Positions 7,931 through 15,964 of a stretch of DNA of 64,000 nt are shown in pieces. Position 1 is the first letter of the stretch. Every line of letters starts with the position of its first letter. The DNA lies in contig NZ_PYFX01000011.1 of NCBI RefSeq assembly GCF_003020115.1, positions 62,001-126,000 of the forward strand. Direction: 5' to 3'. The DNA is from Bradyrhizobium sp. MOS002 (GTDB lineage: Bacteria > Pseudomonadota > Alphaproteobacteria > Rhizobiales > Xanthobacteraceae). Under the pieces are notes generated by a model, which saw only the letters and a list, made by a program, of their open reading frames with translations, was not told where the DNA came from and made no database searches. The position numbers and the translations under genes were made by a program.

Positions 7931-9514
7931 ATGCGACATTCATCGACCCGCCGAACGACTGCCGTCCTGCGGTGTGGCACGGCACTTTTCGCCGGACTGG
8001 CTCTCGCAGCACCGGCGAAGGCCGCGGACATCGCGCCAAAACCGTACACGAAGGCGCCGCCGCTCGCGGCCTCGTCCTGGACCGGCTTCTACGCCGGGCT
8101 CGGCCTCGGCTTTCGATCGACCAGCGCCGATCTCACCACCACATCAGTGCTGCAAGACGGTGTTCCCCGTGACCTGACCGGAGCTGTGCTGACCCAGCCG
8201 TTCGACGGTCCCGGCTTTCGCGTCAATCCCTATGCCGGCTTCAACTGGCAGATGGCACCCAGCTGGGTCGTCGGCGTCGAAGGCGATGTCGGCTTCGGGG
8301 ACAAGACCACGGCACTTCCCGGGTTTCGCGCCTCGCCCTGGGCCGGCTCGTCCACCTTTGGGGTCGACAGCGTTTCGGTCAAAGCCGGTTGGGACGCGAG
8401 CCTGCGCGGCCGCGCCGGCTATCTGCTGACGCCGGCGACGCTGGTCTATGCCACCGGCGGCCTCGCCTGGCAGCACTATGACGTCACCCTGATCTGCGTC
8501 AGCGCCAGCTGTGCCAGCAACGGCCTGGCCCCCAATGTTATCTCGAATTCCACGACCAGGACCGGCTGGACGTTAGGTGCTGGCATCGAGACCGCGCTGT
8601 GGGGCAACTGGCTCGTGCGCGCCGAATATCGCTACGCCGATTTCGGCGCCGCGCCGTTCAACTTCACGCGCACGGCGACCGCAGGCCCGGCGCTCACGAT
8701 CGACAATTTCGATGCGAGCCTGCGGACCCACACCGCAAGCGTCGGCCTCGCCTGGAAGTTCGGCGAGCCCGTCATCGGCGGCCGTTCGCATCCGCTGGCC
8801 GCGCAGGCCGCGATCCTGCCGTCCTGGACCGGCGCCTATGTGGGCCTGGGTCTAGGTGCGCGCGCCACGCGCACCGATCTCATCACGGCGTCGGAATCGC
8901 GTGCCGGCTTCCCCGAGGATCTGACGCGTCGCGCCACCATTCGCCCGATGGACAACACCGCGTTCCGCGCCAACCCCTATGCCGGCTATCTCTGGCAGTT
9001 CGCCCCGCAATGGGCCGCGGGCGTCGAAGGCGATTTTGGTTTTGCCGACAGCACCACCACGCGCGAAGGCTTCACCACCATATCGCTCGCCGACTCCCAG
9101 TCGCGCGGCGAGAGCTTGACGATTCGCACCAAATGGGACGCCAGCCTGCGGGGCCGGCTCGGCTATCTCGTGACACCGCAGACGCTGCTCTACGCGACCG
9201 GAGGCGTGGCCTGGCAGAATGTTCAGCTGACCTCGAACTGCGTCAGTCTCGCCTGCGACTTTTTCGGGTTGACGCCGGCGATCATCACGGGGTCGGCCAC
9301 AAAAGCAGGGTGGACGGCCGGCGGCGGCATCGAAACCGCGCTCTTCGGCCACTGGCTGGCGCGCGCCGAATACCGTTATGCCGACTACGGCAGTTCGTCC
9401 TTCACCGTCGCGAGATCCGCCACCGACGCCGGGCGCAATCCGTCCGCCAGCACCTACGACGTCGCGATGCGGACGCATCTGGCCGCGTTCGGGGTGACGT
9501 ACCGGTTTGATTGA
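7931..9514 (+). CDS. duplicated outer-membrane beta-barrel protein (Omp25/RopB-like)
   Basis: A 527-residue exported protein with a signal peptide of about 31 residues ending PAKA. It contains two barrels of the alphaproteobacterial porin-like Omp25/RopB type in tandem. Unit 1 begins SSWTGFYAGLGLG near 47 and unit 2 PSWTGAYVGLGLG near 297. Each repeats NPYAG, VGVEGD/AGVEGD, KAGWDASLRGR/KTKWDASLRGR, LLYATGG or LVYATGG, WTLGAGIE/WTAGGGIE and VRAEYRYADFG/ARAEYRYADYG. Unit 2 ends THLAAFGVTYRFD, with the terminal Phe-x/Phe signal of outer-membrane proteins. Typical family members have one unit of about 230 residues. The first in-frame ATG with a signal peptide is at 7931. Confidence 0.88.
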   Translation: MRHSSTRRTTAVLRCGTALFAGLALAAPAKAADIAPKPYTKAPPLAASSWTGFYAGLGLGFRSTSADLTTTSVLQDGVPRDLTGAVLTQPFDGPGFRVNPYAGFNWQMAPSWVVGVEGDVGFGDKTTALPGFRASPWAGSSTFGVDSVSVKAGWDASLRGRAGYLLTPATLVYATGGLAWQHYDVTLICVSASCASNGLAPNVISNSTTRTGWTLGAGIETALWGNWLVRAEYRYADFGAAPFNFTRTATAGPALTIDNFDASLRTHTASVGLAWKFGEPVIGGRSHPLAAQAAILPSWTGAYVGLGLGARATRTDLITASESRAGFPEDLTRRATIRPMDNTAFRANPYAGYLWQFAPQWAAGVEGDFGFADSTTTREGFTTISLADSQSRGESLTIRTKWDASLRGRLGYLVTPQTLLYATGGVAWQNVQLTSNCVSLACDFFGLTPAIITGSATKAGWTAGGGIETALFGHWLARAEYRYADYGSSSFTVARSATDAGRNPSASTYDVAMRTHLAAFGVTYRFD

Positions 9515-9624
9515 GGGGAGCGAGTGCCGCTTGCTGCGATCCCGCGGCGCTGGTTTGTCCCCGACAACGCCGCCCGAAATCGCTACACTCTGCATCCTGG
9601 TGACGTCAGCAGGATGGTGACCCC

Positions 9625-10353
9625 ATGGCGAGAGACTTGGAAGGCAAGGTTGCGGCCGTGACCGGGGCCGCGTCGGGCATCGGATTGGCCAGCACCGAGG
9701 CGATGCTGGCCGCGGGCGCGCACGTGGTGATGGTCGATCGCGACGAGGCCGCGCTCAAGGTGCTCTGCGACAAGCACGGCGACGCCGTGATCCCGCTGCT
9801 CGTCGACCTGCTCGACCCGAAAGACTGCGCGACGCTGCTGCCGCGCGTTCTGGAGCAGGCCGGCCGGCTCGACATCCTGCATGCGAATGCGGGGACGTAT
9901 GTCGGTGGCGATCTGGTCGATGCCGACACCACGGCGATCGACCGGATGCTGAACCTGAATGTCAACGTCGTGATGAAAAACGTGCACGACGTGCTGCCGC
10001 ACATGATCGCGCGCGGGACCGGCGACATCATCGTCACGAGTTCGCTGGCGGCGCATTTTCCGACACCGTGGGAGCCGGTCTATGCGTCGTCGAAATGGGC
10101 GATCAACTGCTTCGTCCAGACGGTGCGGCGCCAGGTCTTCAAGCACGGCATCCGCGTCGGCTCGATCTCGCCCGGCCCGGTCGTCAGCGCGCTGCTCGCG
10201 GACTGGCCGCCGGAGAAGCTGAAGGAAGCCAGGGACTCCGGAAGCCTGCTGGAAGCCAGCGACGTGGCCGACGTGGTGATGTTCATGCTGACGCGGCCGC
10301 GCGGCATGACAATTCGCGACGTGGTGATGCTGCCGACCAATTTCGATCTCTAG
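9625..10353 (+). CDS. SDR family oxidoreductase, ribitol dehydrogenase-like
   Basis: A 242-residue SDR. Nucleotide-binding motif TGAASGIG at 14-21, acidic MVDRDE after beta-2 (NAD preference), HANAG near 88, Ser in IIVTSSLAA and YASSKWA (Y-x-x-x-K) near 153. The segment LLADWPPEKLKEA and the end IRDVVMLPTNFDL match the ribitol/arabinitol 2-dehydrogenase branch as I remember it. No polyol transporter or kinase is adjacent, so the substrate is a guess. AGGATGGTGACCCC precedes the ATG. Its TAG stop interlocks with that of the convergent GST gene in a shared CTAG. Confidence 0.82.
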   Translation: MARDLEGKVAAVTGAASGIGLASTEAMLAAGAHVVMVDRDEAALKVLCDKHGDAVIPLLVDLLDPKDCATLLPRVLEQAGRLDILHANAGTYVGGDLVDADTTAIDRMLNLNVNVVMKNVHDVLPHMIARGTGDIIVTSSLAAHFPTPWEPVYASSKWAINCFVQTVRRQVFKHGIRVGSISPGPVVSALLADWPPEKLKEARDSGSLLEASDVADVVMFMLTRPRGMTIRDVVMLPTNFDL

Positions 10354-11021
10354 GGCGCTGACCGATCCTGCGAATCCTTCGATGCGGCGGTGAAAACCGC
10401 CAATTGCACCTCGAAGGCCCGCCTGAAGGCCGGCCGCGCTTCGCCGCGGGCGACATAGGCGGCGATATCCGGATATTCGTCCAGCAGGCCCGATGCGTTC
10501 AACCGGCGCAGCACCGTCACCATCATGAGGTCGCCGGCGCTGAACGCGCCCTCGAGCCAGTCGGCATCACCGATGCGGCGGGATAATTCGCCGAGCCTGA
10601 CACGGACGCGATCCTGTAGCATCGGCAGCCGCTCCGCGTACCAGCTCTTGTCCCGCTCGAACAGCATGGCCATCCCCAGCTCGACGATCGGCGGCTCCAG
10701 CGTGCTCAGCGCGGCAAACATCCATGTGATCGCGCGGCTCCTGGCGTTTGCCTCAAGCGGCAGCAGTCCGGCATGGCGCTCGGCGATATGGAGCACGATC
10801 GCGCCGGACTCAAACAGGGTGAGACCGCCGTCCTCGTAGGTGGGAATTTGGCCGAACGGATGCAGCGCGAGATGTGCCGGCGCCTTCATGTCCTCGAACG
10901 AAACCAGACGCACGTCGTAAGGCTGGCCCACCTCTTCGAGCGCCCAGCGCACCCGCATGTCGCGCGCTTGTCCGCGGCCGCGGTCGGGTGAGTTTGCGAA
11001 GGCGGTGATGGTGGGAGGCAT
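10350..11021 (-). CDS. glutathione S-transferase family protein
   Basis: A 223-residue cytosolic GST. N-domain: RDMRVRWALEEVGQPYDV, HPFGQIPTYEDGG with cis-Pro, and LFESGAIVLHIAERH with the E-S glutathione contact at about 65-66. C-domain helices carry WLEGAFSAGDLMMVTVLRRL, including the conserved N-capping S-x-x-D. The N-terminus reads ITAFANSPDRGRGQARD, longer than usual before the first helix. GGAG lies seven bases upstream of the ATG at 11021. It is convergent with the SDR gene, sharing CTAG. A dispersed repeat starts 18 bp upstream, so the promoter may lie in or beyond it. Confidence 0.85.
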   Translation of the reverse strand: MPPTITAFANSPDRGRGQARDMRVRWALEEVGQPYDVRLVSFEDMKAPAHLALHPFGQIPTYEDGGLTLFESGAIVLHIAERHAGLLPLEANARSRAITWMFAALSTLEPPIVELGMAMLFERDKSWYAERLPMLQDRVRVRLGELSRRIGDADWLEGAFSAGDLMMVTVLRRLNASGLLDEYPDIAAYVARGEARPAFRRAFEVQLAVFTAASKDSQDRSAP

Positions 11022-11038
11022 GGGAGAGCTCCATTCGT

Positions 11039-11125
11039 CGTCATTGCGAGCGCAGCGAAGCAATCCAGACCGCCGCCGCTGAGATAGTCTGGATTGCTTC
11101 GTCGCAAGGGCTCCTCGCAATGACG
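11039..11125. repeat. palindromic repeat, CGTCATTGCGAG family, copy 1
   Basis: Arms CGTCATTGCGAG / CTCGCAATGACGG with inner arms GAAGCAATCCAGAC / GTCTGGATTGCTTC. Other copies: 23232-23351, 42165-42244, 63517-63604. Confidence 0.9.
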
Positions 11126-11362
11126 GGGTTTGTGGCAGCGCAGCCCTCACAGGTCACGATGCCAGCGAGGTGTTCGGTTCAGCGCTTTGCGTCCAGAGGA
11201 CGAACGACCGGCGCGGATTCCGACAGGCTATCTCGTTTTTTGCTGGCGCGCTGTCGGGGTTGAAAAATTCCACGTCCCATGTCGGAACGTCCCTCGCAGC
11301 CTCGTCCTTGGAACACCGGGCGCCCCGCCGCGCGCCCACCCGAGGCAAAAGGATATCCGTTC

Positions 11363-11800
11363 ATGACCTCCATCACGCCGTTTCTCTGGTTCGACAACAA
11401 TGTCCCGGAGGCCGTGGCCTTCTACAAATCGGTGTTCCCCAACGCCAAGGTCGAGACGGTCAGCGACTTCATGGCGGTGTTCGAGCTCGAGGGCCAGCGC
11501 TTCAATGCGCTCAACGGGGGCCCGCAATACAAGTTCAACGAAGCGGTGTCGTTCTTCATCAGCGTGGAGACGCAGCCGGAAGTCGATTATTTCTGGGACA
11601 GGCTCACCGCCGACGGCGGCGAGGAATCCCGCTGCGGCTGGCTCAAGGACAGGTTCGGCCTGTCCTGGCAGGTGATCCCGTCAGTGCTCGGCCGCTACCT
11701 CGGCGACTCTGATCGGACCAAGGCCAACCGTGTCATGCAGGCGATGATGCAGATGAGGAAGATCGTGATTGCGGATCTGGACAAGGCATATGCGGGGTGA
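11363..11800 (+). CDS. VOC superfamily protein, PhnB-like
   Basis: A 145-residue protein of the PhnB/3-demethylubiquinone-9 methyltransferase-like domain family in the glyoxalase/VOC fold. Signatures: ITPFLWFDNNVPEAVAFYKSVFPNA at the N-terminus, FMAVFELEGQRFNALNGG, then AVSFFISVETQ, DYFWDRLTADGGEE and CGWLKDRFGLSWQVIPS. Despite the family name, these small proteins are not methyltransferases; activity is unknown. AAAAGGATATCCGTTC precedes the ATG. It is flanked by two dispersed repeats and has no operon partner. Confidence 0.9.
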   Translation: MTSITPFLWFDNNVPEAVAFYKSVFPNAKVETVSDFMAVFELEGQRFNALNGGPQYKFNEAVSFFISVETQPEVDYFWDRLTADGGEESRCGWLKDRFGLSWQVIPSVLGRYLGDSDRTKANRVMQAMMQMRKIVIADLDKAYAG

Positions 11801-11833
11801 ACTTGTCGCGGGATGCGTTGCCAAATCGGCAGT

Positions 11834-11960
11834 GTCGTCCCGGCGAAGGCCGGGACCCATACCGCGGAATCCATCGATTACGAATGGTCGCTGTACCGGA
11901 CCTCGAGTCTCCGCCAAACCACTCCCTGGGGTTATGGGTCCCGGCCTTCGCCGGGACGAC
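11834..11960. repeat. palindromic repeat, GTCGTCCCGGCGAAGG family, copy 1
   Basis: Arms GTCGTCCCGGCGAAGGCCGG and CCGGCCTTCGCCGGGACGAC with GGACCCATACC / GGTTATGGGTCC inside. Second copy at 16761-16898. Confidence 0.9.
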
Positions 11961-11992
11961 GCCTGAGGGTGGAGCGCTATCGCAAATTCACG

Positions 11993-12505
11993 CTACGCCG
12001 CGATCCACTTCGCCAGCTCCCGCCACGGCTCCAGCGTCCAATGCCCGGACGCCGCGCCGGACGGCGAGGGCAGCACGAACACCTCGGGCAAACTCTCATC
12101 GCGCGGCTGCCGCCCCAGCGCAATCACGCGCGACGGCCTGCCATAAAACAAGCTCGCCGCCTTCTTGCTCGTGAACGCAATCGTCCCCGGCCGATACTTT
12201 TCCATCTGGGCACTGAAGCCGGGCACGTCGATCGTCTCCGCCGCGATCTGGTGATCCATCCCGGCGCCCGATTTGGAGAGATCGGTGAATCCGATCCCGA
12301 GCTCGATCAGCGCCGCAAACTCGCCCGGCTGATAGCGCCGCGGCGTGATGCCGGCCTCATGGATCGCGCGCCAGAAGCGGTTGCCGGGATGGGCGTAGTA
12401 ATGCCCGAGCTCGGCCGAGCGCGCGCTGGCCGCGGTGCCGACGAAGACGAGGCGAAGATTGGGGCGGAGCTGGTCGGGGAGGCGGTGGAGGGATGTATCG
12501 GGCAC
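11993..12505 (-). CDS. mismatch-specific (Mug-like) uracil/thymine DNA glycosylase
   Basis: About 170 residues of the uracil-DNA glycosylase superfamily, Mug branch, which removes U or T from G mismatches. LVFVGTAAS with HPGNRFWRAIHEAGITP matches the catalytic GINPG-like and H-P-G-N-x-F-W blocks; GFTDLSKSGAG follows, and VLPSPSGAA is the minor-groove loop (N/P-S-P-S-G). The usual Asn of GxNPG is replaced in this branch. I prefer GTG 12505: an ATG at 12583 is in frame, but it would put the first 20 codons inside a palindromic repeat. The start is therefore uncertain. Confidence 0.8.
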   Translation of the reverse strand: MPDTSLHRLPDQLRPNLRLVFVGTAASARSAELGHYYAHPGNRFWRAIHEAGITPRRYQPGEFAALIELGIGFTDLSKSGAGMDHQIAAETIDVPGFSAQMEKYRPGTIAFTSKKAASLFYGRPSRVIALGRQPRDESLPEVFVLPSPSGAASGHWTLEPWRELAKWIAA

Positions 12506-12522
12506 GTCAATTATCCGCAGCT

Positions 12523-12592
12523 GTAGCCCGCATGAGCGGAGCGATATGCGGGACGGCAAGGACCCGGATGTCGCTGCGCTCATCCGGGCTAC
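12523..12592. repeat. palindromic repeat, GTAGCCCGCATGAG family, copy 2
   Basis: Arms GTAGCCCGCATGAGCG and CGCTCATCCGGGCTAC. As with copy 1 at 7009-7082, the CTA in its terminal GGGCTACG is the TAG stop codon of the leftward gene to its right (12589-13197). Confidence 0.85.
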
Positions 12593-13197
12593 GCCAGCTT
12601 TCCGAACAGAGCAGTATGGACAGATCCCGTTTCCGTGTTCTGCATGCCGACATATAAGATGGTTTCGTCATCTGGAAATTTAATTAGGTGATTGTTCAAG
12701 AGGCGGATCAACCTTTCTCGCCATGAAGGAAATAAGCTCTCAAGCTCACCCAGTGACTGTGCTTCTCGATATGGATTGCTCGCATGCATCAACGCCCCAA
12801 TCTTGCCATGTGCTTCGATAAGTTCATCAAGCGTTAGGAAGCCAAGAGCGATCGGCTTCCATTCGTCCTTCGCAGTTTCGTTCGCGGATGGTACTCGATC
12901 GATTGGGGTCGGAAAGAATCCGGGGTTCTTATTTTTTACGATAGCGACGATCTTGGTCACTTGCCATTCTTTGGCTAGCTTGCGTGCGATTCCTTCAAAC
13001 AAATGTTGATGAGACGCCAGTGATGCCAGAATTACTAATTCAAATATTTTTCGGAATTGAAGAGCTACGAATTCGGTGTTCGTATATTTGAACGACGTTG
13101 TTTTTCTTTCATACAATATCTCGTCTATCGCGATCTGCCTGCGCTTAATCTCCTCCATGCATCGAGCGTAGTTTGCATAGTCAGGTTGGCCAGCCAT
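12589..13197 (-). CDS. AT-rich orphan protein of unknown function
   Basis: A 202-residue soluble protein with no signal peptide and several amphipathic helices (ARCMEEIKRRQIAIDEILYE, FRKIFELVILASLASH). It is clearly A/T-richer than its neighbours and uses codons such as AAT, AAA and TTA that are rare here, a sign of recent transfer. GGAGG precedes the ATG at 13197. Its stop codon is supplied by a palindromic repeat, so the original C-terminus may be longer. I recognise no family. It stands between that repeat and the thiC terminator, alone on its strand. Confidence 0.7.
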   Translation of the reverse strand: MAGQPDYANYARCMEEIKRRQIAIDEILYERKTTSFKYTNTEFVALQFRKIFELVILASLASHQHLFEGIARKLAKEWQVTKIVAIVKNKNPGFFPTPIDRVPSANETAKDEWKPIALGFLTLDELIEAHGKIGALMHASNPYREAQSLGELESLFPSWRERLIRLLNNHLIKFPDDETILYVGMQNTETGSVHTALFGKLA

Positions 13198-13212
13198 TCT
13201 GCCGCCTCCAAT

Positions 13213-13243
13213 TCAAAGGCCGGGCTTTCGCCCGGCCCTTGTT
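13213..13243 (-). terminator. terminator of the thi operon
   Basis: Minus-strand stem GGGCCGGGC-GAAA-GCCCGGCC followed by TTTGAATT, 25-50 bp past the thiC stop codon. Confidence 0.75.
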
Positions 13244-13266
13244 TCGATCAAGGCTCGTGAATTCTC

Positions 13267-15165
13267 TCACAACACCCGATTGCTCTCCTTCACCTTCTCC
13301 GCATCCAGATACAAGTTCTCGCCCATCTCCTTGAACTTCGCGCTCATCTTGGCCATGCCGTCCTCGGCCGTCCCGCTCATCGACATGCCCACGCTGTTCG
13401 GATCATTCAGCGTCGCCGCATAGTCCCGCACGTCCTGCGTGATCTTCATCGAGCAGAATTTTGGGCCGCACATCGAGCAGAAATGCGCGACCTTGTGGGC
13501 TTCCTTCGGCAGGGTCTCGTCGTGGAAGTTTTTCGCGGTCTCGGGGTCGAGGCCGAGGTTGAACTGGTCGCTCCAGCGGAAGTCGAACCTCGCGCGGGAG
13601 AGTGCGTCGTCGCGCAGCTGGGCGGCCGGGTGACCCTTGGCGAGATCGCTCGCATGGGCGGCGATCTTGTAGGTGATGACGCCGACCTTGACATCGTTGC
13701 GGTCGGGCAGGCCGAGATGCTCCTTCGGCGTGACGTAGCAGAGCATGGCGCAGCCGAACCAGCCGATCATGGCCGCACCGATGCCCGAGGTGATGTGGTC
13801 GTAGCCCGGCGCGATGTCGGTGGTCAGGGGCCCGAGGGTGTAGAACGGCGCCTCGCCGCACTCCTTGAGCTGCTTGTCCATGTTGATCTTGATCTTGTGC
13901 ATCGGCACGTGGCCGGGGCCCTCGATCATGACCTGGCAACCCTTGTCCCACGCGACCTTCGTGAGTTCTCCGAGCGTCTCCAGCTCGGCGAACTGCGCGC
14001 GGTCGTTCGCGTCCGCGATCGAACCCGGGCGCAGGCCGTCGCCGAGCGAGAACGAGACGTCATACTTGCGCATGAGGTCGCAGATCTCGTCGAAATGGGT
14101 GTAGAGGAAGCTTTCCTTGTGATGCGCCAGGCACCACTTCGCCATGATCGAGCCGCCGCGTGACACGATGCCGGTGACGCGGTTGGCGGTGAGATGGATG
14201 TATTGCAGCCGCACGCCGGCGTGGATGGTGAAATAGTCGACGCCCTGCTCGCACTGCTCGATCAGCGTGTCCTTGTAGAGCTCCCAGGTCAGCTTGACCG
14301 GATCGCCGTCGCACTTCTCCAGCGCCTGATAAATCGGAACGGTGCCGATCGGCACCGGCGCGTTGCGCAAAATCCATTCGCGGGTGGTGTGGATGTTGCG
14401 GCCGGTGGAGAGGTCCATCACGGTGTCGGCGCCCCAGCGGATCGCCCACACCATCTTCTCGACCTCTTCCTCGACCGATGACGTCACCGCCGAGTTGCCG
14501 ATATTGGCGTTGATCTTGGTCAGGAAGTTGCGGCCGATGATCATCGGCTCGAGCTCGGCATGGTTGATGTTGCAGGGAATGATGGCGCGGCCGCGCGCGA
14601 TTTCGCTGCGCACGAACTCCGGGGTGATGAAGGCGGGGACTTCGGCGCCAAAGCTTTCGCCGTCGGCAAGCGCTGCTTCGGCGCGTTCGAGCTGCTCCTT
14701 GCGGCCGAGATTTTCGCGCGCGGCGACGTAGATCATCTCCTTGGTGATGATGCCGGCGCGGGCGAATTCGAGCTGCGTGATCTTGTGGCCGTCGAGGCCG
14801 CGCAGCGGCTGGTGATAAGCCGAGAAGGCGCGCGCGGCCTTGTCGGTGGAGACGCTGCCATTGTCCTCCGGCTTGATCTGCCGGCCCTGATATTCCTCGA
14901 CGCCGCCGCGCTCCAGCACCCAGGCCTTGCGGCCGCGTGCGAGGCCGGCGTTGACGTCGATGGTCACGCTCGGGTCGGTGTAGGGACCGGAGGTGTCGTA
15001 CACCGGCAGGTTCGGCTCGCCGGCGCCTTCGGACAGGATGATCTCGCGCAAGGGCACGCGGAGATCAGGCGCGGCGTCGGGCGAGGCGAAGATTTTTCGC
15101 GACGAGGGCAGCGGGCCGGTGGTGACGGCGGGGACGGTCTTGTCGGGATTGGAGCGGATGTTCAT
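13267..15165 (-). CDS. thiC: phosphomethylpyrimidine synthase ThiC
   Basis: A 632-residue radical-SAM-type enzyme that converts aminoimidazole ribotide to HMP phosphate, the pyrimidine half of thiamine. Recognised by length and blocks: SGPYTDP, FARAGIITKEMIYVA, IIPCNINHAELEPM, NIGNSAVTSSVEEEVEKMVW, DTVMDLSTGRNIH, DYFTIHAGVRL, EGPGHVPMHKIK and the C-terminal iron-sulfur motif C-S-M-C-G-P-K-F-C near residue 570. GGAGG precedes the ATG. It is the last gene of the thiO-S-G-E-C operon; a 190-bp gap containing a repeat separates it from thiE, so a secondary promoter is possible. Expression should fall when TPP is abundant, through the riboswitch ahead of thiO. Confidence 0.97.
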   Translation of the reverse strand: MNIRSNPDKTVPAVTTGPLPSSRKIFASPDAAPDLRVPLREIILSEGAGEPNLPVYDTSGPYTDPSVTIDVNAGLARGRKAWVLERGGVEEYQGRQIKPEDNGSVSTDKAARAFSAYHQPLRGLDGHKITQLEFARAGIITKEMIYVAARENLGRKEQLERAEAALADGESFGAEVPAFITPEFVRSEIARGRAIIPCNINHAELEPMIIGRNFLTKINANIGNSAVTSSVEEEVEKMVWAIRWGADTVMDLSTGRNIHTTREWILRNAPVPIGTVPIYQALEKCDGDPVKLTWELYKDTLIEQCEQGVDYFTIHAGVRLQYIHLTANRVTGIVSRGGSIMAKWCLAHHKESFLYTHFDEICDLMRKYDVSFSLGDGLRPGSIADANDRAQFAELETLGELTKVAWDKGCQVMIEGPGHVPMHKIKINMDKQLKECGEAPFYTLGPLTTDIAPGYDHITSGIGAAMIGWFGCAMLCYVTPKEHLGLPDRNDVKVGVITYKIAAHASDLAKGHPAAQLRDDALSRARFDFRWSDQFNLGLDPETAKNFHDETLPKEAHKVAHFCSMCGPKFCSMKITQDVRDYAATLNDPNSVGMSMSGTAEDGMAKMSAKFKEMGENLYLDAEKVKESNRVL

Positions 15166-15203
15166 GGGATCCTCCGTTGAATATGGTTTTGCGTCGTCGC
15201 GTG

Positions 15204-15332
15204 CTGTTCGTCATCCTGAGGTGCGAGCACTTGCAAGCCTCGAAGGATGGAGCCGGGCCGTCGCCCTTCGAGGGCCGCTGAAGAGGCGGCCACCTCCAGC
15301 GACAACGGCTTCGCCGTTGCGCGGGGGTGACG
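15204..15332. repeat. palindromic repeat between thiE and thiC
   Basis: GTCATCCTGAGGTGCGAGCA, GCCTCGAAGGATGG, CCCTTCGAGGG and a stem CGACAACGGCTTCGCCGTTGCG. It is a variant of the CCTGAGGAGC...TCTCGAAGGATGG family also at 27105-27190, 42271-42370 and 43951-44064. Confidence 0.75.
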
Positions 15333-15355
15333 GATTAAAGTGAGAGTAAGGCGCA

Positions 15356-15964
15356 TCACGCCGCCTCCGCGGAGAGACCGAGCCATTGCCGCACCCGCGC
15401 ATCCGGGTCGGCATTCTGCGTGACGTCGCTGACGACGGCGATGGAATCCGCGCCGGCGGCAAAGATCTCCGCGGCGTGCTCGAACTTGATGCCGCCGATC
15501 GCGACCAGCGGAATAGGACCGATGCGCTTCTTCCATTCCGTGATCTTTGGAATGCCCTGCGGTTCGAAGCGCATCGACTTCAAGGTGGTGAAGAAGACCG
15601 GGCCCAGCGCGACATAATCGGGCTCGGCGGCGAGCGCGGTGTCCAGCTCTGCATCGTCGTGGGTGGAGACGCCGAGCGACAGGCCGGCCTCGCGGATGGC
15701 ACCAAGGTCGGCGTCCGCAAGATCCTCCTGGCCGAGATGGAGATATTTCGCGCCGGCGACGATCGCGGCGCGCCAATAGTCGTTCACGACGAGCTTGGCT
15801 TGCGTGCCGTTCGTGATCGCCAGCGCGTCGCTGACGATTTGCAGCGCCTGGGAGTCGTCGAGGTCCTTTGCGCGCAGCTGGATGGTGCCGACGCCGAGCC
15901 TGGTCAGGCGCTCGACCCAGGCCAGGCTGTCGACGACGGGATAAAAGCGATCAGGATACGGCAT
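15356..15964 (-). CDS. thiE: thiamine phosphate synthase ThiE
   Basis: A 202-residue TIM barrel that joins HMP diphosphate to thiazole phosphate. Motifs: TIQLRAKDLDD near 28-38, KLVVNDYWRAA (the diphosphate/Mg site), YLHLGQEDL, LGVSTHDDAEL, YVALGPVFFTTLK and VAIGGIKFEHA. The ATG at 15964 lies inside the end of thiG, a 14-base overlap that implies translational coupling; an upstream start (15982) would overlap more. It is shorter at the N-terminus than E. coli ThiE. Confidence 0.94.
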   Translation of the reverse strand: MPYPDRFYPVVDSLAWVERLTRLGVGTIQLRAKDLDDSQALQIVSDALAITNGTQAKLVVNDYWRAAIVAGAKYLHLGQEDLADADLGAIREAGLSLGVSTHDDAELDTALAAEPDYVALGPVFFTTLKSMRFEPQGIPKITEWKKRIGPIPLVAIGGIKFEHAAEIFAAGADSIAVVSDVTQNADPDARVRQWLGLSAEAA

